Shown here: positions 37,441-48,615 of the stretch, one piece after another
Layout of the letters: each line of letters opens with the position of its first letter
Position numbering within the stretch: the first letter of the stretch is position 1
Assembly (NCBI RefSeq): GCF_000002995.4
Contig: NW_025062476.1
Span: 13,226,501-13,290,500 of the forward strand
Origin: Brugia malayi
Lineage: Eukaryota; Nematoda; Chromadorea; Rhabditida; Onchocercidae
Reading direction: 5' to 3'
DNA length: 64,000 nt
Program-made: the position numbers and the translations under genes
Notes under the pieces: model-generated
Database searches by the model: none
What the model was told of the DNA's origin: nothing
The model's input: only the letters and a program-made list of their open reading frames with translations

Positions 37441-38595
37441 TTACATATATCGCTGTAACATTCTTACAATCGGATGAAGTGGAACATTTAAACGATTTTG
37501 TCGGTCGATCGGACGATTCCTAACATTTTCATGAGTTTCTGTGTCGTTTGAATGATTTTCTGTGTCGTTTAATCGAATTGGAATGTTTGACTGATTTGTT
37601 TGATTCATTGGATCAGTTGAAAAATTCGATTCATTTTCACTGTTAATCAATGATATTGTTGAAAAGTTGAAATTATTTTTCCTATCAATTGAATAACAAT
37701 TTTCCATGTTGATCAGGCAATGTTGATTTTCACGATTGATCGGATCATTTGGATGATCTTGATGATTTGCTCGATTGTTTAAATCATCTGGATGATTGCG
37801 CTGTTTTTCTCGATGATTTCGCTGCTTTTCCCGGTTGATTAAATCATCTGGATGATTGCGTTGTTTTTCTCGATGATTGCGCTGTTTTTCTTGATTGATT
37901 AAATCACCTGGATTATTCCATTGATTTTTCCGATTGACTGAATCACCTGGAAGATTGCGTCGATCTTCCGCATTGACTGAATCACTTGGAAGATCTTGTT
38001 TATTTTCCGGGTTGATTAAATCACCTGGATGATTCTGTTGATTTTCCCAATTGATTGAACCACTTGGAAGATCTCGTTGATTTTCCGGGTTGATTAAATC
38101 ACCTGGATGATTCTGTTGATTTTCCCGATTGATTGAACCACCTGGAAGATCTCGTTGATTTTCCGGGTTGATTAAATCACCTGGATGATTCTGTTGATTT
38201 TCCCGATTGATTGAACCACCTGGAAGATCTCGTTGATTTTCCGGGTTGATTAAATCACCTGGATGATTCTGTTGATTTTCCCGATTGATTAAACCACCTG
38301 GAAGATCTCGTTGATTTTCCCGGTTGGCTAAATCACCTGGTAGATTCCGTTGATTTTCCCGATTGATTAAACCACCTGGAAGATCTCGTTGATTTTCCCG
38401 GTTGGCTAAATCACCTGGTAGATTACGATGATAATTTTCCCTGTTAGTTGAACGATTTTGATAATTATGATGATTTCCTCTCTCGATCGAATGATGTGGA
38501 AAATTACGATAATTTTTCCTCTCGATTGAACGATTTGGATAATTACGATGATTTTCCTTCCCGATCGAATGAGTTGCTTTATCTTTTCTTTCCAT
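37441..38595 (-). CDS. Asn-rich 13-residue tandem-repeat protein (probably incomplete at 3' end)
   Basis: An open frame begins at ATG 38595 (MERKDKATHSIGKENHRN). On the minus strand a TTTTTGCAG ends at 38646, about 50 bases before the ATG, as expected for a trans-splice or 5' UTR acceptor. The protein is hydrophilic and built from 13-residue repeats: INRENQQNHPGDL alternating with INPENQRDLPGGS in the middle, and more diverged N/S-I-E/N-R-x-N-Y/H units at both ends. No Cys, domain or membrane segment is seen. The frame stays open to a TAA at 37441, but a strong donor (AT then GTAAGTTTAAC, boundary at 37445) suggests splicing onward. A possible but weak terminal exon is 35988-36021 (in phase, stop TAA). 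Base composition is clearly less AT-rich than flanking DNA, which favours real coding. A caution is that a 39-bp repeat stays open by itself once one copy is open. Confidence 0.6.
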   Translation of the reverse strand: MERKDKATHSIGKENHRNYPNRSIERKNYRNFPHHSIERGNHHNYQNRSTNRENYHRNLPGDLANRENQRDLPGGLINRENQRNLPGDLANRENQRDLPGGLINRENQQNHPGDLINPENQRDLPGGSINRENQQNHPGDLINPENQRDLPGGSINRENQQNHPGDLINPENQRDLPSGSINWENQQNHPGDLINPENKQDLPSDSVNAEDRRNLPGDSVNRKNQWNNPGDLINQEKQRNHREKQRNHPDDLINREKQRNHREKQRNHPDDLNNRANHQDHPNDPINRENQHCLINMENCYSIDRKNNFNFSTISLINSENESNFSTDPMNQTNQSNIPIRLNDTENHSNDTETHENVRNRPIDRQNRLNVPLHPIVRMLQRYM

Positions 38596-38979
38596 ATTCA
38601 AAAAAAGAAAAAAAAAAACGAAATAGCTTCTTTTCGAATTATCGCCTGCAAAAAAAAAAAAAAACCTCATTTATTTTAATTAAAAGAAATTAATAAACAT
38701 ATGAAAATTTCAAATATATAAAAAAACGCATATATTTGATCATAATAATAAATTATTGATTGATTGCTATATACAAAGTAATAAATTAATGATTCAACAA
38801 GAATTTGCTAAGATCAAGAATAATTTATTAAATGTTTATTTACTAAATAAAAATATAGAAAATAAGAAAAAAAAAAAAATTATTTACTAAATAATTAATC
38901 GCTCTATTCTAATGCTTAATATATTTCTATTAAAATATTAATGATTGATTTATATGTAGAAAGTAATAAATTTTAATTA

Positions 38980-39280
38980 CAAGAAATTAATAAACATATT
39001 AGTATAATTAATAATTACAAGAAATTAATAAACATATTAGTATAATTAATAATTACAAGAAATTAATAAACATATTAGTATAATTAATAATTACAAGAAA
39101 TTAATAAACATATTAGTATAATTAATAATTACAAGAAATTAATAAACATATTAGTATAATTAATAATTACAAGAAATTAATAAACATATTAGTATAATTA
39201 ATAATTACAAGAAATTAATAAACATATTAGTATAATTAATAATTACAAGAAATTAATAAACATATTAGTAAATTATATTA
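38980..39280 (+). repeat. Minisatellite, 38-bp unit, about 7.5 copies
   Basis: Virtually identical head-to-tail copies containing TTACAAGAAATTAATAAACA and TATTAGTATAATTAATAA. It lies upstream of the repeat-protein gene. Confidence 0.97.
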
Positions 39281-40001
39281 GTATAATGAATAAATTTTAG
39301 AATTTATAAAATTATCTTTCTTTTTTTTCCTAAATTATTCATTATTAATAATAATATATCACAGTATGATATAAGTATGATAGTAAATATCATTTAATGA
39401 TTTTTTTTTTTAAATTAATCGTCGATATGATAAGAAAGGGAAAAACAATTTTTTTTTTCTTTTTTATGTTTCTATTTGTTACATTTCTTCTAAATTTAAA
39501 AAAAAAAAAAAAAAAAAATTAAAAAAGATAAAAAATTGATGAAAATATTTGATAAAATATAATATATTTTATATGATGAAGATAACATATTATTAATTAA
39601 TGATAAAATAAACAAAAATAAAAAATTAAAAAAAAAAAGAAAAAGCTAATTACTATTTATAATATTCATGTTGAATAAAAAATTTCTTAATTTTGTTTCT
39701 AATAATTTATTCATCAAATAATATATGAATAAAATTAGTTAGTAAATAATTTTTTTTTTTTTTAAAAAAAAAAAAAGCAAAAAGCAAAAGTAAATAATTT
39801 TAGAAATTATCATAATTCCATCATAAATTAATAATAAAATTTAAAATTGCATCAATAATTTAATTAACTTTTTTTTTTTTTGTTGTTGTTGTTGTTTACA
39901 CAATTATATTAATAATTGAAAAAGTTCTTTTTTTTTCGAAAAAAAAAAAGAATGAAATATTAGCAAAAAAATTTATGCAATTCAATTTATCCTAAAATAG
40001 C

Positions 40002-40230
40002 GATGGAGAGAGAAAGGGAAGGAGGGAGGAAGGGAGGGAAGGTGAGAGAGAGAGAAATGATCAGATGACCGTTGACCTCAGCAATATATATTGCTCTCAG
40101 GAACACTACCACCATTCACAACCAATAACGATAACAGGACAATAACAACAACAACAACAACAACAACAATAATAATAATAATAATACTCTCTTCTCTTCC
40201 CTTTCTTTCTCTCTGTCTTTCTGAGGTCAA
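40002..40230 (+). promoter_or_regulatory. Purine island with G-quadruplex motif and flanking inverted TTGACCTCAG
   Basis: 40002-40056 is nearly all purine. It holds four GGG runs at 40016-40018, 40024-40026, 40032-40034 and 40036-40038 with short loops, which fits a G-quadruplex pattern. TTGACCTCAG (40072-40081) is followed by the 16-bp palindrome AGCAATATATATTGCT (40080-40095). After (AAC)n(AAT)n and a pyrimidine tract comes the inverse copy CTGAGGTCAA (~40221-40230). AGGTCA is the half-site bound by many nuclear receptors. A promoter role for the MSP gene is inference. Confidence 0.4.
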
Positions 40231-40679
40231 ACATAGTCATTTACACATTCCCTTATTTTTATTGATTGTTTCAATTGTATGTTTACTTCGGATAAATCAT
40301 ATTGGCTTATTTTAAATCTTTGTTTTATATTTTGTTTTTTTTTTTTTTTTTCTAAACATTTTTTTTTTATGGCTGTAAAAAAAAAAACGAAAAAAGAAAG
40401 AGAAGAATTAATGAATTATTTATTTTGCATTAATAAAAAATATAAACGAATTAAATTTTTTTTTTTTTTTTTGTTTATTTTATAAAATGAAAAAAAAAAA
40501 TATTTGTTGTTTGTTTGTTTTTTGCTGCAAAATTTATTGTTTTTTTTAAATTCGTTTTAATGATTTTAAAATGTAGCGAAATCCTTTATTATTATTGTTT
40601 TTTTTTTTTTTTGATGTTTTTGAATGAATGTTATAATTGCATAAACACTCAGCAGAAGCAGTAAATATTGACATAGCGG

Positions 40680-41065
40680 ATTGATAAATAAATCTGATTA
40701 CATAATCACATCTGAATTAGTAGAAAAATTTGATTGCATAACCATATATCAATTTGTAAAATAAATCTGATCACGTAACCACGTGAATTAGTTGATAAAT
40801 CTGATCACGTAATTACGTGGATTAGTTATAAATCTGATCACATAATCACACATCGATCAGTAAATCAATTTAATAATATGACATATCTGACTACGTAATC
40901 ATGTATTGATTGGCAGATAAATCTGATCAGATAATCAATCATGAATCCATTGATAAATCTGATCACATAATCAATCATGAATCAGTTTATAAGTCTGATC
41001 ACGTAACCAGCCATGAATCCATTGATAAATCTGATCACACAATCACATATGATTTACTGATTACT
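40680..41065 (+). repeat. Degenerate ~30-40-bp repeat, TCTGATCACGTAATCAC type
   Basis: About ten diverged copies of AAATCTGATCACATAATCAC followed by TGAATTAGTTGAT-like sequence. Spacing is irregular, indicating an old array. Confidence 0.85.
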
Positions 41066-41370
41066 CTTTTTTTGAATATTTAATTTCTTCATGTGAATTT
41101 CCATGCTTCTATTGCTTTGAATTGAATTGAAATGCAAATTGTCTAATATTTTATTTTTTCTTCGATCAATAAAACAAACAATCAATTACACAAAATATTG
41201 GCATGAAAATTTTTTTTATAAAATTTGAATTAAAAAACTAAATTTTCAATGTAAATTTATTAGCATTTTTAAAATTATAAAATTATGAGTGTATTAAAAA
41301 TTTATTCATTGTAGAATTTTTGCCATATTTTATCTTATTTCCTCTTTTTTTTTTTTTTCTTTTTTTGCAG

Positions 41371-44300
41371 AATCGTTTGCTGATAAACAATTTAAGAAAA
41401 ATAATAAGAGATTAGGCTATATTATGCAAGAGATATCGATAAGTTCAGATCGATCAAATCCACAAGAAATACCTACTTCAAAGATTATGAAAAGCAATCT
41501 GTAAATTATTCCCTCCATTATTTATGTCTTATCATTCCTATTATCACTCTATATTTTCAATTCTTTCTCTATTGCTGATAAAATTAATTTACAAATTCAT
41601 AATATTATTGATTAATTGATAAAATTCTTTTATTACTAGCATATTTCTGAAATGAAACTTTTTAAAAATATTAACAAATCTTAAATTCTTTTTTGCTTTT
41701 TTGATGTTTTAAACCTAATATTTATTTCGAACTTGTAATACTTGTAATAAAAAATATTCAAAACAAATCATTACTGATAATAAAATTATCATTGATCAAA
41801 AAAAAAAAAAACAAATAACTTAATTAATTGCAAAAACAATAATATGCGATTAATCGCTATATATTATTTTCCTTTTTATTAAAATTCATTCTCTTAAATT
41901 ATTAAATATAACTGATGCAAAAGCAAATAAATAACAAAACAAACAAAACAAAGAACTTAAAATTATTACTGACTAGAAAAACACTTTATTTATTTGTTCA
42001 TAATAAGATTATTTAGATAGAAGATGATTGATAATAATAAATAAATAAATAGTAATAAAAAATAAATAAATCAATTAATTAATTAATTAATTAAATAAAC
42101 AATGATAAAGTTAAAGTTAATGAGAAATTTAATGATTAAAATTAATGATAAAATATTACTTTTAGTAACACAGCAAAAAGCTCAACAAGTAATGAGATGA
42201 ATTTGGATGAAACACAAATGTCGCATGCACCACTAACCACAAGTTATATTATCAAATCACCGCGACAAAAACCAAAACAGTATAAATCTTTAATATTATC
42301 ATATTAATTTGATCAATATATTGATTTAAATAGTTTTAAAGTGATCAACAATTAATCAATTATCAATAATCAAAAAGAAAAACGAGAAAAAAGAATTTAT
42401 TATCAAAATAACGATTAATAGATATTATTTCATTACTGTTCAGTTCAGATCATTTGTTTTGTTTTATAACAGATAATAATTGCTTAATTCAAAATATTCA
42501 CTTATTTTTAATCATAAAATCTATCACATTCAATCATAATTAGCAATAAATTTAATAAATTCTTAATTTTTTTTTAAAAAAAAAAAAAATTGATAATGAC
42601 AAAAAAGTGGAAGAAAGAAAACTAACAAAATTACTGAAAGTAGATTTGTAAAAAAATTTTAAATTTAAACTTTATTAAATCTACTTTATTGATATTTGAA
42701 ATTACCATTAATTAATTAATAGTAATTATATTTGAAATTATTTAAATTATAGAGCAGTTGCAATTTATTTTACACCAATGAAACAGCGACCTGAAATAGC
42801 ATTAACTGAAATGCAATTATGCAATGATGCTGATGTACCACTTTTATTTAAACTTTGCTCCGATGCGACATCCAGTATTACGGTTATTAATATTATTCTC
42901 AAAAATTATCATTATCATTAACACCATTATTATTATTAATTGTTATTATCGTTACTAATTATTACTATTATTATTGTTACTATTGCTATTATCATTAATT
43001 ATTATTGTTAGTAATACTGCAATTATTATCATTGCAATCAATATTATTATTTATTGATTAATGTGATCAATTTTTATTTAATGCTCTCCTAAATTTTTAA
43101 TGCTAATTATTATATTAATTTCAATTAATAAAATTAATAATACTAATATAGTAATACTAATAAAATTACCAAAAATACTAATAAAATTAGTATTTCTTTT
43201 GAAATAATAATATTTAATTTATAATCTTTCTTTTTTTTTTGATATATTTATATAGGCAACACCAGCTGGAAGTGGTTGTATTCCGCCACGTGCGGAGCAA
43301 CGTTGTTTTTTAACTTGGCGACGAACAAAACAACAACAGCAATTACAAAAAGATATAAAAACATCAAAATTAATTTTAGTTACAAATTTTGTTGAACAAG
43401 AAATTGATAACAATCAAACAATTGTAACTAAATTAATAGGTAAATAAAAAAATTAGAAATATTAAAAAATGATCTTATTATAATAGATAAAAATATATGA
43501 AAGACAATATAAATTCTAAAATTTTATTAAATATATATTAGAATTGTAAAATATCTAATTTTTGTAAATTTCAATTTTTTTTTTTTTTGATGAATTATTT
43601 GTTAAATTTAATATAATATTTAGGGTAAATTGATAAATTTAATGATATAATAAATGTAGTTAAAATTTGGTTAAATCGATAAATTTAATATAACAGACTG
43701 ATAAATTTAATGCAATAATTAAAAACTTCTAGATAAATGATAAATTCAATGTAATAATATATAAGATTTCTAGGTTAAGTCAATTTTTAAAAATCGCCCT
43801 TTTTATTAAAAATTCTAGGTAGAATGATAAATTTAATTTGTAAAACAAAAGATTTCTAGATTAAGTCATTTTTTTACAATTAACTTTCTAATTTTGTTTG
43901 AACCTAGGCCATTTTTCAATGACTGTATAATTTGATAAATGTGAATTTTTTATCACTCAGATTACAACGAATACAACATTTCTGCCTTATATATTATTAT
44001 CTCATATCATAATTTTAAAATATTTTTATCATAACTTTAAAATATTGATATTTTCATTTGAAATAATTTACATAAATATATATAATGAATGATTTACTTT
44101 ACCTTGTTTTTCTTGACTTTGCAGCACGAATACATTCAGAAGGAGAAGGAACAGAGAGACAAATACCATTAATGAAATTTACATTTGAAAGAAAAGAATT
44201 GATCACATCATCTGAAACATTAAGTTATCAAACGAATAACACTAATATGTAAGGTTTAGTTCTTCTAACTATACTTATAATATTAATAATTTTTTTTTTC

Positions 44301-44704
44301 TTTCTATTCCGGAAATCATATTAATTTCCGGCAAAAATAGTATCAGTGTCGTCATACTGTTACTCAATTATGCAATATTAATATTGTAATAAACAGCAAA
44401 TTGAAAAATTCCATTAATCTGAAAAATTATTATATCTTACATTCATAAAAGTTATTTTAAATTGCTATAATTCATGAAAAATCTATGAATGGAATAAATA
44501 TTAAAATTGTATAAAATATTAAAATTGACTTCAAAAACAACAAAATATTTATTTGATTGTAGAGAAACAGCGAAAATAAATTATGATCGAGAGGAAGCAT
44601 TAAAAGAATTAAATAATTTCATTCAATGGTTCCAGCTACATCCATTGGAAACAATGATGCTACTATTATTCTTTATTGCATTATTTGTCGCAATTTTTAA
44701 TTAA
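41371..44704 (+). CDS. Tail-anchored MSP (major sperm protein)-domain protein
   Basis: Exons 41371-41500, 42166-42279, 42753-42882, 43256-43439, 44125-44248 and 44563-44704 (TAA) join in frame. The 5' end is not settled. Either an unseen upstream exon contributes the first base of the split codon (273 residues within the window), or TTTTTTGCAG at 41361-41370 is a trans-splice site and translation starts at ATG 41424 (256 residues). The middle of the protein matches the MSP/VAP Ig-like fold: AIYFTPMKQRPEIALTEMQL, then NDADVPLLFKLCSDATSSIT and PAGSGCIPPRAEQRCFLTWR, where IPP is the family's typical turn. The C-terminal 18 residues (TMMLLLFFIALFVAIFN) form one membrane segment reaching the end, as in VAP-type ER tail-anchored proteins. 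VAPs bind FFAT-motif proteins at contact sites. The domain is divergent, so the partner is unknown. It lies on the same strand as the next three genes. Confidence 0.78.
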
Positions 44705-45790
44705 ATATTATAAAATAAATTTATCAATTTTCATCTCAAATAATAACATTTTAAATTGTTTTCGTACAATTATTTTCTCATTTTGAAACAATTAATTAAT
44801 TTTTCATTACCAAAAATTATGTTTGTTTGATTTATAAATTTAATGAACAGTTTGTTTTAATATTTCGAAAAATAACATTCATCTAATTTCTGCATCACTA
44901 CAGATATGAGTCACGTCTCCGACAACATTACGTCTTACAACATTCGTCTAATTTCTGCGTCACGTCTCCGATAATATTACGTTTCACAACATCCACCTAA
45001 TTTCTGCATCACGTACAGATATGCGTCACGTCTCCGATAATATTACGTTTCACAATATCCACCTAATTTCTGCATCACGCAGATACGAATCACGTCTCCG
45101 ATAACATTACGTCTTACAACATTCGTCTAATTTCTGCGTCACGTCTCCGATAATATTACGTTACGTAACACTCGTCTAATTCCTACATCGTCCCGTAATT
45201 TCGGTTTTGTTTTTTGGACGTCCGCAAAATATTATCTTTAATGCTAGCATCTCCAAATTTATATATCATTTATTATCATTTGATAATTCATAATATTTCT
45301 ACTGTATTAATTAATTCCACAAATTTGTAAATAAAAATCAGATCAGAAGAAAGAAAAAGAAGAAGAAATCATAAAAAATATATCATATGCCATATAATAA
45401 TTAAACAAAAAAAAAAAAAAAAAAAAGAGAAAAACATTAGTATTTCTGGTAAAAAAGAAAGAACCAATTACAAATATATATTTTCATATTATTACTTCTC
45501 AAATACAACCAGTCATTCTTTTCTGTAAACAAATAAATAAAATAAAATAAAAAAAGAAAAGAAAAAGAAATTTACTGAGTGGTATTTAACGGTTTGTTGC
45601 TTTTTTCACATATTCAATTATTTGTCAAAAATTTGCAATGCATTTATTTCTTCATATTTCCTTCTCATATCAGGTTGTTTTTTTCATGAATTACTGACAA
45701 TTTTATCATTATTGTTGGACATATCTTTTTTTTTGTACTTTTTCTTAAGTATACATTAAGAATAAAGTAATTAAATGAGAAATCATATTT

Positions 45791-45828
<38 letters not shown>

Positions 45829-45949
45829 TGTTATTATTTTTTTGATTAAATGGTTAGGGAAGCAGTGTTTGCGCAAAATATTATAGATATTATTCTGATG
45901 AATATAATTTTCAATTAATTGCAGTATTTTTTTTTTGTTTTGTTTTCAG
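44705..45949 (+). other. Intergenic region, MSP gene to first RING-CH gene
   Basis: Contains a GC-richer repeat (44880-45190, listed separately) and AT-rich sequence with a run of more than 30 T ending at 45822. No gene is seen. Confidence 0.6.
44880..45190 (+). repeat. GC-richer tandem repeat with CACGTCTCCGATAATATTACGT core
   Basis: About five irregular copies of 55-80 bp containing TCTAATTTCTGCATCACG, GAGTCACGTCTCCGA and TAATATTACGT, joined by TTACAACATTCG or TTTCACAACATCC. Each copy contains several CpG dinucleotides, unusual for this window. Confidence 0.9.
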
Positions 45950-45950
45950 G
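45941..45950 (+). promoter_or_regulatory. Likely trans-splice acceptor of the first RING-CH gene
   Basis: TGTTTTCAG follows a long T-rich run and lies 20 bases before the ATG at 45970. An analogous TTTTCAG lies ahead of the second RING-CH gene (near 48588) and another just before the SMIM15-like gene (51330). Spliced-leader addition is common in nematodes; cis-splicing from an unseen 5' UTR exon is the alternative. Confidence 0.5.
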
Positions 45951-45969
45951 ATTCGAATTTCTTGATAAA

Positions 45970-47181
45970 ATGGAAGAAGAAATAAGAGGTGCAATACTAC
46001 CGAATAATAGCACTACTACTACTACTAATAGAAGTAATAGTAGTAGTAGTATCAGTAATACTAGTACTAGGAAATTATCATATTTATCAAAAGTTGAAAG
46101 CAATATAACAATTCTATCTGGTATATTTCCATTTTCATCTCAAGTTACATCATCGTTATCATCATCATCATTATCATCATTTGATAATATCATGACTGAT
46201 CATTCCAAGGTATGTTCATTTGAAAATTTACATTTTAATATTTTAATTGTTGTTTCTAGAACTAATATTACTATAATTGTGCTTACAAATGTTTATCCCT
46301 TAGATTAATTTGATTATTTAATATTTATCAAATGATGAGATTTATTCAGTAATTCATTAATGCATAATAATATAATAATGGTTGAAAAAAATAGTTTTAC
46401 AATTTTGTAATTTAAATAAATTTAATTGATAATAATGTTAATATCTAGGTTTGTCGATATTGTTTATCAGATGATGAAACTAGTGAATGGTTAGCACCGT
46501 GTAAATGTATTGGAACAATGAAATGGGTTCATTTGAGTTGTTTCGAGCAATGGCTTTCATTTGCGCCTTATGCGATGAAATATAGCTGTGCTATATGCAG
46601 GTGAAAACGTTTGTCGTTTTAATTATTTAGTGAAATTAATTTTTATTTTAACAATTCATTAATGCTTAATAATATAACATTATTCAGCTATTATTATTAT
46701 TATAAATACAGTGTCTTTGATTGGAATTATTATGAAGTTTAATATTATATGAACAATGATGTTAACAAAGTAACTTAACTAGCAAGTTAATACTATTATT
46801 GTTCCTTTTTTTTTTTTTTTTTTTTGAGTCTTCTTTTTAGTTTTCTTATCGATCACCTAACAAATGAATAATAAAGTAATTTCCAGTTATGTGTATCGAC
46901 GTCAATGGAAATTAAAATCTTACAAAAATTGGCATTGGCCACAATTTCATCTACGTATAACCGATCTTTTGGGAATATACTTTGATATAACTCTTACTTA
47001 TCGCATATATCGCTACTTTCCACGTTGTTTGGATAATAGGGTTACATTCTTCCTCTATGCAAGCTATCTTTTGCTTTGGAAATTAGTTGTTCTGAGTAGA
47101 ATAAGACTTAATTTTTATTCAAATATTGTGTATGATATTATTACATCGATATGCTCGTCGAAGGTGCTTGATGCATTGTAA
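45970..47181 (+). CDS. RING-CH (MARCH-like) membrane E3 ubiquitin ligase, copy 1
   Basis: Exons 45970-46209, 46449-46600 and 46887-47181 join in frame to 228 residues. Residues 1-80 are Ser/Thr/Asn-rich. From residue 81 the C4HC3 RING-CH finger is complete: VCRYC, then PCKCIGTMKWVHLSCFEQWL, then CAIC. It has the conserved Trp and the His in fourth position that define the MARCH class rather than classic RING. MARCH proteins transfer ubiquitin to membrane cargo. The C-terminal part has two hydrophobic stretches (around LLGIYFDITLTYRIYRYF and VTFFLYASYLLLWKLVVL) that could be membrane segments. The order RING-CH then membrane segments fits the family. The C-terminal region shares a pattern with the neighbouring copy 2 (YKxWxxP, then HLxxxD, then FDxxxxYR), and both genes have the same exon layout. 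I cannot assign a specific MARCH ortholog. Confidence 0.88.
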
Positions 47182-48615
47182 TCGCTTATTAGTAGTATTA
47201 TTACTTTTTTTTTTTTGTTTGTAATTCCACTATGATGCATTTTTGGTAATTTTTGAAGAATTAGAAGTTTGTAGCTAATTATTTTTAATATTGTTCAAAG
47301 TGAATTAAAAATTTGCTTTAAATCTAAATAAGATCTTCATATAAAATCTCATCTTTATTTGGACCGTGATTTTTATCTTCATTAATCCGATTTTTTTCTT
47401 TTTTTTTTTTTTTTTTTACTCATTTTAAATTGTTTTTATCTCTTCACTCATTTTAAATTGTCTTTCAAATTTCAGTTTTATTAATTAAAAGTCTTTCGAG
47501 TGCGTATTGCACAAAATTCATAATTTATCAAATGATAAGCTTCCTATGCTTTAATAGTGAATATTTTCAAATTATTCATTGTATTGAATAATCATCATCT
47601 GATAGATATATGTATGATTTGTATAAGTATGCGAAAATTTATGAGAAAAAAAAAAGAATAAATATCTTTTATCTTTTATTTATTTAAATTTTTTCACTGT
47701 TTTAATGATGAAATGGTTATCTTTAATGGTTACTGTCTTTTTTAAAACGATAATTAATTAAGTTTACATGAGTTGAGTACTTGAAAACAGGAAATATGTA
47801 AGCAATTTAAAACTTTACCCATTTATGCAGTGCTTCCATACAATTACTTTTGGATAACATTCCTATTGATTAAAAATTTAAGTCGTTATTAATTTTTTTC
47901 TTTAGTTTATTAATTATTAGTACTGTAGTTTATTAGTTTATTCTTTAGTTTATTTGATGGAAATTATTAATTGCGAGAATGAATAGTGTTAATTTTGAAA
48001 CAAAACAAGAACAAAAATATAAGTGCATTATATCATTTTGTTATAGATGGTTCATTTTTTTTTTTTTTTTTTTTGCTATAATTAAATTTATGAATTAAAT
48101 AATTGCCATGTAATTTGATATAAATTATTAATTGAGCGAACAATCATATTATGTTTTTAATTTAAAAATCCAAAAATTATCATATATTTTTGTAATTCTG
48201 CGATGCATCATTACGTGTATTAAATGTACTTTATTTGATGGCTATCTGATGTTTTTTTTTTTTCCGATAAATTATTAAATTTAATATAGTTTATGTTTGA
48301 AAATTTTTGATTGGAGGTATAATGTAGTTATTTTTCTGCATAATATATTTCTCTTAATATGGTTTACATTTTACAATTTTTCAGGTTTTGATTATGCAAA
48401 TGCTATGAATTTTCTTTTTTAAAGAAAAAAAAAATATATTTCAGCTTGATTTAATTTAATGGATAATTTAAGTTTAATAGAGAAAGAAAGGTTGGAGTTT
48501 TGATGAGTACTTTATGAATTAGTTTGAAAATTTAAGTTATAATTTAAATGTTTTTATATTATTTTTTTATAAATGCTTTAATTTTCAGTTAAGAAAGTGA
48601 CTGAAAGGAATAGTT
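47182..48615 (+). other. Intergenic region between the two RING-CH genes
   Basis: AT-rich with T runs and no coding frame of note. It ends in TTTAATTTTCAG (about 48577-48588), a likely acceptor 27 bases before the ATG of the second gene. Confidence 0.6.

Larger units (their letters stand above)
38646..41370. other. Intergenic region between the repeat-protein gene (-) and the MSP-domain gene (+)
   Basis: A divergent intergenic region, so promoters for both genes should lie here. It contains the 38-bp array, long A/T runs, a G-rich island at 40002-40056 and a degenerate TCTGATCACGTAATCAC repeat. ORFs at 40091-40485 are (AAC)n/(AAT)n and poly-T translations and look spurious. Confidence 0.55.

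Noticed and set aside
40091..40485. Two plus-strand frames starting in (AAC)n
   Set aside because: Thr/Ile repeats and poly-Phe from microsatellites and T runs. I considered them as missing first exons of the MSP gene, but no donor in the right phase was evident.
45000..45170. Repeated TAATATTAC, identical to the nonanucleotide origin of geminivirus-like DNA viruses
   Set aside because: It occurs as part of a local tandem repeat, without a stem around it and without any Rep-like gene in the window. In DNA this AT-rich the nonamer is expected by chance.
46860..46886. ATG at 46864 as a separate gene start for the 105-residue frame
   Set aside because: The frame is the third exon of the first RING-CH gene; the acceptor TTCCAG at 46881-46886 continues the RING-CH codon phase exactly.
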